A stretch of 64,000 nucleotides of DNA, from contig NZ_FORS01000002.1 in the NCBI RefSeq assembly GCF_900114065.1, positions 558,001-622,000 on the forward strand, in the 5' to 3' direction. Under the pieces are notes generated by a model. It was not told the DNA's origin and did no database searches. It was given only the letters and a program-made list of their open reading frames with translations. The position numbers were made by a program, and so were the translations under genes. Origin of the DNA: Stutzerimonas kunmingensis (GTDB lineage: Bacteria; Pseudomonadota; Gammaproteobacteria; Pseudomonadales; Pseudomonadaceae). This document shows, piece by piece, positions 9,022 through 18,029 of this stretch. The first letter of the stretch is position 1. Each line of letters starts with the position of its first letter.

Positions 9022-9296
9022 CTCGGTTCTCCGCTTAAGGACGACGTACTTAATTTGGTCATCCCCTGCTGGTATGAAGTTCAGCAGGGACAGATCGAGC
9101 CGTCCGACGGGTTCCGACAAGCGGCACTGGCCGGAAACTGCCGTGTAGAGCAGTTGCCGGACTTAATCCGCCGGGTGGACAGATCGCCGCATTTACAACC
9201 GGACAAGCACTGCTACGGTTGAATGACGTCGGGAAAACCAGGTGCGCAGAGGCCGCTTTACTGCGCTCAAGTCACCTTCCTACATAGGGAGGATTT

Positions 9297-9572
9297 ATGA
9301 ATACGCGTCTTCCGCTGTTCAAGATCGAAGCGATCCTGCACACCTACCTTCGCCCATTCCAGTGCGAATGCCGCGACGATTCCGACAACTCACTTCGCGT
9401 GCGCCTTTTTCAGGAGCCGCCGGACGAAGAACTGACCGTTCTCGGCATTTCCTACGATCAGTGCCGCGATGCCGCCAATCTGGTGCGTCTGGCGCAGGAA
9501 CTGCGCATTGAAATGTGCGTCACGCGTAGCTCGCTGCCCGCCGAAGGCAAACAGCTCAGTCACGTCGAATGA
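9297..9572 (+). CDS. DUF1652 family protein
   Basis: The 91-residue product matches the short Pseudomonas DUF1652 pattern: an N-terminal helix, a C-E-C motif (FQCECRDD), a central strand region ending in GIS, and a C-terminal NLVRLAQELRIEM helix resembling the family's LIAELRYEL. Function is unknown. GGGAGG sits just upstream of the ATG. It stands alone, and the next gene converges on it with only seven bases between stops. Confidence 0.72.
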   Translation: MNTRLPLFKIEAILHTYLRPFQCECRDDSDNSLRVRLFQEPPDEELTVLGISYDQCRDAANLVRLAQELRIEMCVTRSSLPAEGKQLSHVE

Positions 9573-9579
9573 GCCTCGC

Positions 9580-9864
9580 TTAGCGAGGCGTGCGGACGAT
9601 CCGGCTGCTGGCGGTCTGGCCGCGCGCCATGTATTTCAGGAATAAGTCGTGGCCATAGCTGTGGCTGTGGGTGGCCTTCTGGCGGCCGAAGCGTTGCCAG
9701 GCGCGTTCATGGAGATAGAACACCAGGGTGTTGCACAGCGGCTCGATCAGCGCGACCGCCCCGCCGATCACCAGGCTCCCGGTGAGGGCATAGACGACGA
9801 TGAACGCTGTCGCGAAATGCAGCACAGCGAAGGTCAAGGTCTTGAGTAGCGGGCGTTGTCTCAT
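9580..9864 (-). CDS. DUF2061 family small membrane protein
   Basis: The 94-residue protein has the DUF2061 layout: RPLLKTLTFAVLHFATAFIVVYALTGSLVIGGAVALIEPLCNTLVFYLHERAWQRFG, with two membrane segments (about 10-30 and 32-52) and the conserved E-P-x-x-N and HERAW motifs. Function is unknown. The tail contains a His-rich patch (HSHSYGHD). Confidence 0.8.
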   Translation of the reverse strand: MRQRPLLKTLTFAVLHFATAFIVVYALTGSLVIGGAVALIEPLCNTLVFYLHERAWQRFGRQKATHSHSYGHDLFLKYMARGQTASSRIVRTPR

Positions 9865-9969
9865 TGCTAGCTTCCACCAGGCGCGCGACGGCGAGTGGTC
9901 ACGGCATGGCTAATAAGTTGGAGGGGTAATGCACCCGGCCAGCGGCAGCCGGGCGCCCGGGCTAGTCGC

Positions 9970-10500
9970 TTAGCGCTTGGCCTCGACATGCGGCTCGGCC
10001 GCACGAGTGAGATAGGCCTGGGTCAGCTCGGCCAGGTGGTCGCGTAGCCAGTCGGCCATGGCCACCTCCTCCACCAGGATGCGCTCGCACACTTCCTTGG
10101 TCTGCATGTCACCGACCGCTTCGGCGGCGGCGATGAGGATCTTGTAGGAGGCGATCTCGAGGTTCTCGAACACGTAGCCCATCTGCGCGCCCTTGACGAT
10201 CTCATCATTGACCATCATGCCGCCCATGGCCTGCCCCATCGCCATCATCTTGCCGCCCAGGTCCTTGAGGCCGGAGTAGGACTTGTCGTAGCGCTGCAGG
10301 CAGCCTTCGATCAGCTTGGCCTGGTTCTGGGTTTCGGTGATGTGCTGTTCGATCCGCGCCTTGAGTTCGGGGTAGTGCTCTATGCGGCTGGCCTGCTTGT
10401 TCAGCATGGTTTCGGCCTGCGCCTCCATCGCGTGCGCATCGCGCAGCCATTCGATCAGGCGTTCGGTACGGACGTCATTGCCGGTCTGTGCACTCTGCAT
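9970..10500 (-). CDS. DUF892 (YciE/YciF-type) ferritin-like protein
   Basis: The 176-residue protein is an all-helical ferritin-like bundle of the DUF892 family (LIEWLRDAHAMEAQAETMLNKQASRI; EQHITETQNQAKLIEGCLQRY; FENLEIASYKILIAAAEAVGD). Acidic and His residues on the helices (DAHAMEAQ, EQHITET, FENLEIASY) are those expected to bind a di-metal site. Relatives are induced by osmotic and general stress in enterobacteria, which fits the surrounding MscS and trehalose genes; a protective or ferroxidase role is inferred from the family. Confidence 0.85.
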   Translation of the reverse strand: MQSAQTGNDVRTERLIEWLRDAHAMEAQAETMLNKQASRIEHYPELKARIEQHITETQNQAKLIEGCLQRYDKSYSGLKDLGGKMMAMGQAMGGMMVNDEIVKGAQMGYVFENLEIASYKILIAAAEAVGDMQTKEVCERILVEEVAMADWLRDHLAELTQAYLTRAAEPHVEAKR

Positions 10501-10622
10501 GGTTCAACTCCAATCGGGTCAGAAAATCGGGTCGTGCTCTGCAACCCGCTTGGAATTTGTGAAACATCCCGCCCATAGGAGTTCCGCCCACCCGTCCGGC
10601 GCACCTCCCGGCTGCACGCCCT

Positions 10623-10650
10623 GAACTTTCGCCGCCGGCTGTCTGTCTCT
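10623..10650 (+). promoter_or_regulatory. possible AlgU-type promoter before the MscS gene
   Basis: GAACTT at 10623-10628 is followed, after 17 bases, by TCTCT. AlgU (sigma-22, RpoE-like) promoters have GAACTT-N16/17-TCTGA, so the -35 is exact and the -10 matches three of five. It lies upstream of an osmotic channel gene. The call is weak alone; better matches precede glgA and glgE. Confidence 0.3.
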
Positions 10651-10764
10651 GCCCCAGACCTCTGGCCAACCGGAACGCCCGCTATCGAATTTCCAGCCTT
10701 TCTCCTGCAGTGGGATCACTACATCAGCCAGCCGGCACTGCGCACCATAGCCGCGGCGCTGTTC

Positions 10765-11817
10765 GTGGCGTTGGTCCTGAGTCTCTTCGGCCGGCTGCTG
10801 ACCGCCCTGACGCTGCGCCTGGCGCGAGCCTTCCTGTTTACCCGGGAGCTGTCCGAGCAACTGGAAAGGCCCGTCCGGCTACTGTTGCCACTGGTAGGGG
10901 TGCAGGGCGTATGGACGTCAGCGCCGAACGATCTGCATCTCATCGACGCGGCACGGCATGTCACCACGCTGCTGATAATCGCCACCCTCACGTGGCTGGT
11001 GATGCGCTCGCTGCGTGGGCTGCAGCAGTTCATTCAGCTGCGCAATCCGGTGGATGTGGTCGACAACCTTCGCGCCCGCCAGATACAGACGCAATCACGT
11101 GTGCTGCTACGCACCCTGACCTTCTTTGTGCTGCTGATTGGCGCGGCGGCCATGCTGATGACCTTTCCCGGTGCCCGCCAGTTCGGTGCCAGCCTGCTGG
11201 CGTCGGCGGGCCTTGCCGGGCTAGCGGTGGGCTTTGCCGCGCGGCCGGTGCTGGCCAACCTCATCGCCGGCGTGCAGATCGCCATGACCCAGCCGATCCG
11301 CCTGGACGATGTGGTCATCGTCGAGAACGAATGGGGTCGCATCGAGGAAATCACCGGCACCTACGTCGTCGTGCGGATCTGGGATGACCGCCGGCTCATC
11401 GTGCCGTTGCAGCACTTCATCGAGAAACCGTTTCAGAACTGGACCCGTCGCAGCTCCAGCCTGATCGGCACGGTTTTCCTCTGGGCCGATTATTCGCTGC
11501 CGCTGGAGCCGCTGCGCGAGGAGCTGCGCCGGCTGTGCAAGGAAGTCCCCGAGCTGTGGGATGGTCGGGTCTGCGTCCTGCAGGTCACCGACACCAGCGA
11601 GAAATCCATTCAGCTGCGCGCCTTGGTGAGTTCGCCGGATTCGTCGCGCAACTGGGACCTGCGCTGCCACATTCGCGAAAGCCTGCTGAGCTTCATCCAG
11701 CGGCAATACCCGCACTCACTGCCGCAACTGCGCGCAGACCTCAGCGTCGGTCACAAGCAGCGGGTCGATACATCGCAGCCCGAACATGTCGAACCGGAGC
11801 GCCAGCCGCCGGTGTGA
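10765..11817 (+). CDS. MscS-family mechanosensitive channel
   Basis: The 350-residue protein has several N-terminal membrane helices and the MscS pore/beta domain (GLAGLAVGFAARPVLANLIAGVQIAMTQPIRLDDVVIVENEWGRIEEI, then IVPLQHFIEKPFQNWTR). It opens on membrane tension during hypo-osmotic shock. The annotated GTG at 10765 has no ribosome binding site and starts inside what looks like the first helix: the frame continues upstream as coding-like sequence (FLLQWDHYISQPALRTIAAALF) to about 10684 but holds no ATG, GTG or TTG before the stop at 10576-10578. The true start may be a rare codon (for example ATC at 10684 or an upstream CTG), or there may be a sequence error. Confidence 0.88.
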   Translation: MALVLSLFGRLLTALTLRLARAFLFTRELSEQLERPVRLLLPLVGVQGVWTSAPNDLHLIDAARHVTTLLIIATLTWLVMRSLRGLQQFIQLRNPVDVVDNLRARQIQTQSRVLLRTLTFFVLLIGAAAMLMTFPGARQFGASLLASAGLAGLAVGFAARPVLANLIAGVQIAMTQPIRLDDVVIVENEWGRIEEITGTYVVVRIWDDRRLIVPLQHFIEKPFQNWTRRSSSLIGTVFLWADYSLPLEPLREELRRLCKEVPELWDGRVCVLQVTDTSEKSIQLRALVSSPDSSRNWDLRCHIRESLLSFIQRQYPHSLPQLRADLSVGHKQRVDTSQPEHVEPERQPPV

Positions 11818-12324
11818 CTAATCACCCTGGCGTTCCTCAAACTTCTTCAGCAACTCGACGTATTTGGCTGGCAGCTGGGTGAGACCGTGGCGCGCGGCCT
11901 GCTTGCGGATCGCGATACGGTCGCCTTCAAACTGCACCGTTTCGCTCACAACCACCTGTCGCTCGCCCCGCATCAGTGCATAGGCATAGCACTGGGTGCC
12001 GCCCTCATCCTCCTGATCATTGTCCGCAACGCCGGTATTCGACACGGCGAGGGTGGCGACGCTGGCGTTCAGCGCACCAATGGCCATCTCACGTGCGACC
12101 TCCTCGCTGGTCAGGCCGAATCGCTCGATGGTTTCGAAGTCCACCTTGAGCAGGCGGTTCTTTGCCTTGGGTGAATAGACCACGAAGCCGCTGTCGAGCA
12201 CCTGGCCGCAACCCGGAATATCGCCCATCAGCGAAGCCATCAAACCGCAGGTACAGGACTCCGCGGTGGTCAGCGTCAGTTCCTCGCGTTGCAGAAAGTC
12301 AACGACTCGTTCGATCTCTTGCAT
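11818..12324 (-). CDS. CinA-family nicotinamide-nucleotide amidohydrolase-like protein
   Basis: The 168-residue protein is a stand-alone CinA C-terminal domain (PncC type), which deamidates NMN in pyridine nucleotide recycling. The N-terminal TAESCTCGLMAS corresponds to the family TAESCTGG with the catalytic Ser kept but one Gly changed to Cys. The usual SGIAGPGGGT loop is replaced by SNTGVADNDQEDEGG. These changes mark a divergent paralogue, so the activity should be treated as likely but unproven. It converges on the MscS gene with abutting stops. Confidence 0.8.
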   Translation of the reverse strand: MQEIERVVDFLQREELTLTTAESCTCGLMASLMGDIPGCGQVLDSGFVVYSPKAKNRLLKVDFETIERFGLTSEEVAREMAIGALNASVATLAVSNTGVADNDQEDEGGTQCYAYALMRGERQVVVSETVQFEGDRIAIRKQAARHGLTQLPAKYVELLKKFEERQGD

Positions 12325-12428
12325 GTTTTTTGCTCAGACCAATCCAGGTTCAACGCCTTCACGACTCTGTATTCGGAGCAAGTTGGCTGGTTGCGAGTTC
12401 CGGCAGCGGTAGTTGATCGGGTTTTCAA

Positions 12429-12455
12429 GAACTTCTACCGCGACGCCGGGTCTGG
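12429..12455 (+). promoter_or_regulatory. AlgU (sigma-22)-like promoter upstream of glgA
   Basis: GAACTT (12429-12434), exactly 16 bases, then TCTGG (12451-12455): the -35 is perfect and the -10 differs at one base from the AlgU/RpoE consensus GAACTT-N16/17-TCTGA. It lies about 165 bases before glgA, in the glgA orientation. The leader that follows contains a small hairpin with a TTCGC loop (12483-12497). AlgU control of osmoprotectant genes is known in P. aeruginosa; use of this site here is inferred. Confidence 0.5.
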
Positions 12456-12621
12456 TTTCTGGTAGGGCCGGTGGAGCCCCACCTGCCTTCGCGGCAGCTC
12501 CGAACTAGATTTCAGCCTGGTCGTGTTCATGGTATGTGACGGTCATCAGATCGTTGCATAGGAGAAATATGCTCGTAGCTGGCGCCGGCACCTGGAACGC
12601 CGGGGCTCTGGGGAGATCGTG

Positions 12622-14172
12622 ATGAGTATTGCCGCTGTGAACGCCCTGCCTGTCGGACTACCGAAGGCGCAACCCGCCATACCCCTGGTTACTCGCCCTG
12701 CCCTGCAGATTCGCAGTAGCCACGATGACAAACGCAAGATCCTGTTCGTCACCTCCGAACTGACCGATCTGGTCAAGACCGGCGGGCTCGCCGACGTGTC
12801 GGCGGCACTGCCCCGGGCGTTGGGCGCACGCCACGATGTGCGCGTGCTGATCCCCGGCTATTCGCAGGTAATCAACAGCGGTCACGCCATCCGCACGGTC
12901 GGCTCGCTGGGCGGCTATGCCGAGATTCCCGGCTGCCGCATTGGCCGGATGGACATGCCCGACGGCCTGATCATCTATGTGCTGATCTGCCCGGAACTCT
13001 ATGAGCGCGAAGGCTCGCCATACGGTGACGCCGATGGCAACGACTGGCCGGACAATCCGGTGCGTTTCGCTCGCCTCGGACTGGCCGCTGCGGAAATCGC
13101 CGCCGGTACGGCCTGCATCCGCTGGGCGCCCGAGCTGGTGCACGCCCACGACTGGCCAGCCGGTCTGGCGCCCGCCTACATGCACTGGCGCGGGTTGAAC
13201 ACGCCCAGCGTCTTCACCATTCATAACCTCGCCTACCAGGGCAACATCGACATGGCGCAGCGGCGCCTGCTGGGAATCCCCGCCGAGGCCTGCGACCCGG
13301 AGCGCATGGAGTTCTACGGCAAGCTGTCCCTGCTCAAGGCCGGGATCGCCTATGCCAACCGTGTGACCACGGTGAGCGCTACCTACGCCGAGGAAATCAC
13401 CACGCCGGAATTCGGTTGCGGCATGGAAGGCTTCCTCAGCATGAAAGCCCGGCAGGGACTGCTCAGTGGGCTGCTCAACGGCATCGACGAAAGCTGGGAG
13501 CCGGAAAGCGATCCCTATCTGGTGAAGGGTTTCAGCGCACGCAACTGGGAAGGCAAAGAGGCCAATGCCGCCTATATCCGCGATTCGTTCGGTCTCGAGC
13601 ATTGCCATGCACCGCTGTTCGCCGTGGTCTCGCGCCTGGTGCACCAGAAGGGTGTCGACCTGACCCTCGACGTGGCCCATGCCATCGTCGAAGGCGGCGG
13701 CCAGCTGGCGATACTCGGCCAGGGCGATCACCAGATCGAGCATCAGGTTCGCCAGCTCGCCGCCCAGTACCCCGGCCGTGTCGCGGCCCACATCGGCTTC
13801 AACGAGACCGATGCGCGCCGCCTGTTCGCCGGCAGCGATTTTCTGCTGATGCCGTCGCGCTACGAGCCGTGCGGCCTCAGCCAGATGTATGCCCAACGCT
13901 ATGCCTCGCTGCCCGTTGCACGTCGCACGGGCGGGCTGGCCGACTCCATCGATGACGGCATCACCGGGTTCCTGTTCAACGAATCCAATGTCAGCAGCTA
14001 CCGGCAGGCCGTTCAGCGGGCGCTGGCGATCCATCAGCATCCTCAGCTGCTGGCCGCCATGCGTTGCCGGGCGATGGGGGCCGGCTTTTTCTGGCGTCAC
14101 GCCATCGAACCCTATGACGCGCTGTACCGGAAATTGCTCGGAGAGCGCCGCGAGGTTCGTCTTTTAATCTGA
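12622..14172 (+). CDS. glgA: Glycogen synthase GlgA (GT5)
   Basis: This GT5 enzyme, 516 residues, extends alpha-1,4-glucan from a nucleotide-glucose donor. The N-terminal Rossmann domain carries the donor-binding KTGGLADV motif (Lys52), about 37 residues further in than in E. coli GlgA, so there is an N-terminal extension rich in Pro/Ala. The C-terminal domain has PSRYEPCGLSQMYAQRYASLPVARRTGGLADSIDD, holding the catalytic Glu. The ATG at 12622 has GGGGAG at six bases; a GTG directly before it is an alternative. It is the first gene of the glgA-treZ-malQ-treY operon. No glgC is present in the window, so the donor supply is unknown from this sequence. Confidence 0.95.
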   Translation: MSIAAVNALPVGLPKAQPAIPLVTRPALQIRSSHDDKRKILFVTSELTDLVKTGGLADVSAALPRALGARHDVRVLIPGYSQVINSGHAIRTVGSLGGYAEIPGCRIGRMDMPDGLIIYVLICPELYEREGSPYGDADGNDWPDNPVRFARLGLAAAEIAAGTACIRWAPELVHAHDWPAGLAPAYMHWRGLNTPSVFTIHNLAYQGNIDMAQRRLLGIPAEACDPERMEFYGKLSLLKAGIAYANRVTTVSATYAEEITTPEFGCGMEGFLSMKARQGLLSGLLNGIDESWEPESDPYLVKGFSARNWEGKEANAAYIRDSFGLEHCHAPLFAVVSRLVHQKGVDLTLDVAHAIVEGGGQLAILGQGDHQIEHQVRQLAAQYPGRVAAHIGFNETDARRLFAGSDFLLMPSRYEPCGLSQMYAQRYASLPVARRTGGLADSIDDGITGFLFNESNVSSYRQAVQRALAIHQHPQLLAAMRCRAMGAGFFWRHAIEPYDALYRKLLGERREVRLLI

Positions 14173-14184
14173 AGAGGTCGTTCA

Positions 14185-15957
14185 ATGCAGAAGCAGCGTG
14201 CCCATATCGGGCATCACGGGCCGGAGTTGCTGGAAGACGGGACCACCCGCTTCCGACTCTGGGCGCCCGATGCGCAAAACGTCAGTCTGATCGTTGTAGG
14301 CGCACAAACGCTGCCGATGACCGCCACTGAAGAAGGCTGGTTCAGCATCGATGCCCCTTACGGGGCCGGTACGCTCTACCGGTTTCTCATCGACGACGAA
14401 CTGCATGTGCCCGACCCCGCCTCGCGGGCGCAGGCGGGTGACGTGCATGCGCCGAGCCTGGTGGTCGATACCCATGACAACTATCTGTGGCGCAACAGCA
14501 GCTGGCTCGGTCGTCCCTGGCACGAGACGGTGCTGTACGAAACCCATGTCGGTCTGTATGGCGGTTTCGCCGAGATGGAAAAGCACCTCGCCGGGCTTGC
14601 CGACCTCGGCGTGACGGCCATCGAGCTGATGCCGATCGCCGAGTTTCCCGGCGACCGCAACTGGGGTTACGACGGCGTTCTGCCCTACGCGCCGGAAGCG
14701 GCCTATGGCAGTCCGGAAGATCTAAAGCATCTGATCGATACCGCCCACGGCCTCGGCCTGATGGTGTTTCTCGATGTGGTCTACAACCACTTCGGCCCGG
14801 ACGGCAATTACCTCGGCCGCTACGCCAAACACTTCTTCCGCCACGACCAGCAGACGCCCTGGGGCGATGGCATCGATTTCCGCCGCCGCGAAGTCCGCGA
14901 CTTCTTCATCGACAACGCGCTGATGTGGCTGATGGACTACCGCTTCGACGGGCTGCGCTTCGATGCCGTGCATGCCATTCCCGACCGCAGCTTCCTCACC
15001 GAGCTGGCCGAGCGCGTGCACGCCACCGTGGAACCCGGTCGTCATGTGCATCTGGTGCTGGAGAACGAGGACAATCGCGCCAGCCTGCTGACCCAGGGCT
15101 TCACCGCGCAGTGGAACGATGACGGCCACAATGTGCTGCATGCGCTGCTCACCGACGAAAGCCAGGGCTATTACGCCGACTATCACCAGGACGCGACCAG
15201 CAAACTGGCGCGCTTTCTTGGCGAAGGCTTTGTCTACCAGGGGCAGAACAACCGCCGTGGCGAATCCCGTGGCGAGCCCAGTGCGCACCTGTCACCGACC
15301 TCGTTCGTGCTGTTCCTGCAGAACCATGACCAGACCGGCAACCGCGCCTTTGGCGATCGCCTGGTTACGCTGGCCGATGCCGACGCGCTCAGGGCTGCCA
15401 CCGCCGTCCTGCTGCTTTCCCCCATGGTCCCGCTGTTGTTCATGGGCGAGGAATGGGGCTCGCGACAACCTTTCCTGTTCTTCACCAGCCATCACGGCGA
15501 GCTGGCCGATGCAGTGCGTGAAGGCCGCCGCAACGAATTCGCCGAGTTTTCCGAGTTCGCCGACGAAGCCACCCGCGAGCGCATTCCCGATCCCAACGCC
15601 GTATCCACGTTTGAGCAGTCGCGGCCGGACTTCGGTGCGCAGACGCAACCGGGGCACGCCGAGTGGCATGCGCTGTACCGCCAGCTGCTGAGCATCCGCC
15701 ATGCCGAGATCGTGCCGCGCCTGCCCGGTAGCGCCTTTCTCGGTTGCAGCGTGCTGGGCGATGCCGCTGTGCTTGCACGCTGGCAGCTGGGTGATGGCAG
15801 TCAGCTGCGCCTTGAGCTGAACCTAGGCGAACAAGCCGCTCTACTGCCCGCCTCGTCTAGCGCAGCGCAGCTGCTGTTCGCCAGCCGTGCGTTGGATGCC
15901 ACGCCCGACCAATTGCCGCCTCGTATGGCCAAGCTGTATCTGGAGAAAGCCAAATGA
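14185..15957 (+). CDS. treZ: Malto-oligosyltrehalose trehalohydrolase TreZ
   Basis: The 590-residue GH13 enzyme cuts trehalose from the end of maltooligosyl-trehalose made by TreY. It has an N-terminal beta-sandwich (about 1-100; FRLWAPDAQNVSLIVV), then a TIM barrel with GH13 regions VFLDVVYNHFGPDGNY, DGLRFDAVHAI (nucleophile Asp), HLVLENEDN (acid/base Glu) and LQNHDQTGNRA. Length and motifs are standard. It starts 12 bases after glgA and overlaps malQ by four bases. Confidence 0.95.
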   Translation: MQKQRAHIGHHGPELLEDGTTRFRLWAPDAQNVSLIVVGAQTLPMTATEEGWFSIDAPYGAGTLYRFLIDDELHVPDPASRAQAGDVHAPSLVVDTHDNYLWRNSSWLGRPWHETVLYETHVGLYGGFAEMEKHLAGLADLGVTAIELMPIAEFPGDRNWGYDGVLPYAPEAAYGSPEDLKHLIDTAHGLGLMVFLDVVYNHFGPDGNYLGRYAKHFFRHDQQTPWGDGIDFRRREVRDFFIDNALMWLMDYRFDGLRFDAVHAIPDRSFLTELAERVHATVEPGRHVHLVLENEDNRASLLTQGFTAQWNDDGHNVLHALLTDESQGYYADYHQDATSKLARFLGEGFVYQGQNNRRGESRGEPSAHLSPTSFVLFLQNHDQTGNRAFGDRLVTLADADALRAATAVLLLSPMVPLLFMGEEWGSRQPFLFFTSHHGELADAVREGRRNEFAEFSEFADEATRERIPDPNAVSTFEQSRPDFGAQTQPGHAEWHALYRQLLSIRHAEIVPRLPGSAFLGCSVLGDAAVLARWQLGDGSQLRLELNLGEQAALLPASSSAAQLLFASRALDATPDQLPPRMAKLYLEKAK

Positions 15958-18029
15958 GCGACGAATCCCTGATCCGCCTGGCGGAAGCCGCCGGGCTCTC
16001 CATCGACTGGGTCGATGCCGACAACCGCGAACAACGGGTCGAGCCGGCCGTACTGCGTGACGTACTGACCTGCCTCGGGCTGGCGGCGGAAACCGATGCA
16101 GATATCGAAGCCAGCCTCGAAATTCTCGCGCACAAGAACAACCACGGCGGCGTGCCGCCGCTGCTGACCTGCGATCAGCACGCTGTACTGGACCTTTCCG
16201 CCTACTTTCCGGCGGCCAGTCGTTTCGAGTTGCAGGCAGAAGATGGTGGCGTTCAGCAGGGCACGCTCGACAACCAGGCGCGCCTGCCCGCCATCGACAC
16301 GCCCGGCTACTACCGGCTGACCATCGACAAGTATCAGCTGACCGTGGCTATCGCCCCGCTCTCCTGCCCCACAGTTGCCGAGATCGCCGGGGCGGACGCC
16401 TGGGGCCTGACGGTGCAGTTATACGGGCTGCGCCGCGCGGACGATGGTGGCCTGGGCGACACCCAGGCACTGGAGGCGCTGGTCAGCAACGCTGCTGCCC
16501 ACGGAGCCGATGCACTTGGAATCAGCCCAGTGCATGCCATGTTCGGCGCACATATCGACCAGTACAGCCCTTACTCACCGTCGAGCCGGCTGTTCTTCAA
16601 CGTGCTGCACGCCGCGCCCGGGTCGATCCTTGGTGAGCGGCCGTTGCGCCAAGCCATCGAGACTTGCGGGTTAGGCGAGGAATTGAAACGGCTCGAGCGC
16701 CTGGAGCTGATCGACTGGCCGGCCGTGGCGCAATCGCGGCATCGCCTGTTGCGGCAGCTGTTCGACGACTTCAGCAAGGGCGGCAACGCCCTGCAGGTGG
16801 ATTTCGACAGCTTCCGCGCGAGCGGTGGCGAGGCGTTGGAAAACCACTGCCGCTTTGAAGCTCTGCACACTCATCTGCGGGACGCACAGGGCCACACGCA
16901 GCACTGGAACGACTGGCCAAGCGAATACCGCGATCCCGCCAGCCCGGCTGTTGAGGCCTTTGCCCGCGAACATGCCGATGAGGTGAGTTACCACGCCTTT
17001 GGCCAATGGCTGATGGCCCGCGGCCTGGAGCGCGCCCAGGTTGCCGCGCGCAGTGCCGGCATGCGCATCGGGTTGATTTCCGACCTCGCCGTCGGCGCCG
17101 ATGGCGGCGGCAGTCAGGCCTGGAGCCGCCAGGCCGAGCTGTTGGCATCGCTGAGTGTTGGCGCGCCGCCGGACATCATGAATCGCGATGGCCAGAACTG
17201 GGGCATTTCCGCTTTCTCGCCCTGGGGCCTGCGGCAGAACGGCTTCCGCGCCTATATCGAAATGCTGCGCGCCAACCTCGCCCATGCCGGCGGCATGCGT
17301 ATCGACCACGTGCTGGGCCTGAAGCGTCTCTGGGTTGTACCCGCCGGTGCCGACCCGAAGCGCGGCGTGTACCTCAACTTCCCCTTCGACGACATGCTGC
17401 GCCTGCTCTGCCTCGAGGCCTGGCGCCACCAGGCGGTGATCCTCGGCGAAGACCTCGGCACCATTCCCCACGGCCTGCGTGACGTACTCGCGGCACGGGG
17501 GATCCTCGGTATGCGGGTGCTGCTGTTCGAACAGCACGACGGCCATTTCCAGACGCCTGCCCAGTACCCGGCGCAGGCGCTGGCAACCAGTACCACCCAC
17601 GATATCCCGACCCTGACGGGCTGGTGGCACGGTCACGATATCGACTGGCGCATCAAGGTCGGCCAGGTGCCCGAATCGGACCGTGATGCCCAGTGGCAAG
17701 CGCGTGAGAAAGAACGCGCAGGGCTGAATCGCGCATTGTGCGAGTACAGCGGCAAGAACCCGGACGTGCTGCTGAACGCCGAGGAGGCGGTCGATGCCGC
17801 CATCTGCTTCCTGGCGCACACGCCCGCGCCGCTGGTACTGGTGCCGGTGGAAGATGCGCTCGGTCTGGAAGAACAGACCAACATGCCCGGCATCGTCGAA
17901 ACCCATCCCAACTGGCGTCGCCGTTATCCCGGCGACAGTGCAACATTGCTCGACAGCCCGGCCAGTAGCCGTCGGCTGGCGTCCTTTGCGCAGGCCCGTC
18001 GTAACCATCGTGGAGCTGCGCATCGATGA
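15954..18029 (+). CDS. malQ: 4-alpha-glucanotransferase MalQ (GH77)
   Basis: The 691-residue GH77 amylomaltase transfers maltooligosaccharide segments between glucan chains. GH77 motifs seen are YSPSSRLFFNVLHAAPG, MRIDHVLGLKRLWVVP (catalytic Asp), VILGEDLGTIP (catalytic Glu) and TTHDIPTLTGWW. About 140 N-terminal residues form the extra domain found in bacterial MalQ. The start overlaps the treZ stop (ATGA) and the end overlaps treY (ATGA), so the three are translationally coupled. It probably adjusts chain lengths for TreY and GlgE. Confidence 0.95.
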   Translation: MSDESLIRLAEAAGLSIDWVDADNREQRVEPAVLRDVLTCLGLAAETDADIEASLEILAHKNNHGGVPPLLTCDQHAVLDLSAYFPAASRFELQAEDGGVQQGTLDNQARLPAIDTPGYYRLTIDKYQLTVAIAPLSCPTVAEIAGADAWGLTVQLYGLRRADDGGLGDTQALEALVSNAAAHGADALGISPVHAMFGAHIDQYSPYSPSSRLFFNVLHAAPGSILGERPLRQAIETCGLGEELKRLERLELIDWPAVAQSRHRLLRQLFDDFSKGGNALQVDFDSFRASGGEALENHCRFEALHTHLRDAQGHTQHWNDWPSEYRDPASPAVEAFAREHADEVSYHAFGQWLMARGLERAQVAARSAGMRIGLISDLAVGADGGGSQAWSRQAELLASLSVGAPPDIMNRDGQNWGISAFSPWGLRQNGFRAYIEMLRANLAHAGGMRIDHVLGLKRLWVVPAGADPKRGVYLNFPFDDMLRLLCLEAWRHQAVILGEDLGTIPHGLRDVLAARGILGMRVLLFEQHDGHFQTPAQYPAQALATSTTHDIPTLTGWWHGHDIDWRIKVGQVPESDRDAQWQAREKERAGLNRALCEYSGKNPDVLLNAEEAVDAAICFLAHTPAPLVLVPVEDALGLEEQTNMPGIVETHPNWRRRYPGDSATLLDSPASSRRLASFAQARRNHRGAAHR

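Noticed and set aside
9077..9082. Third AlgU -35 (GAACTT on the minus strand) before the small exported protein gene
   Set aside because: No TCTGA-like element lies at 16 or 17 bases.
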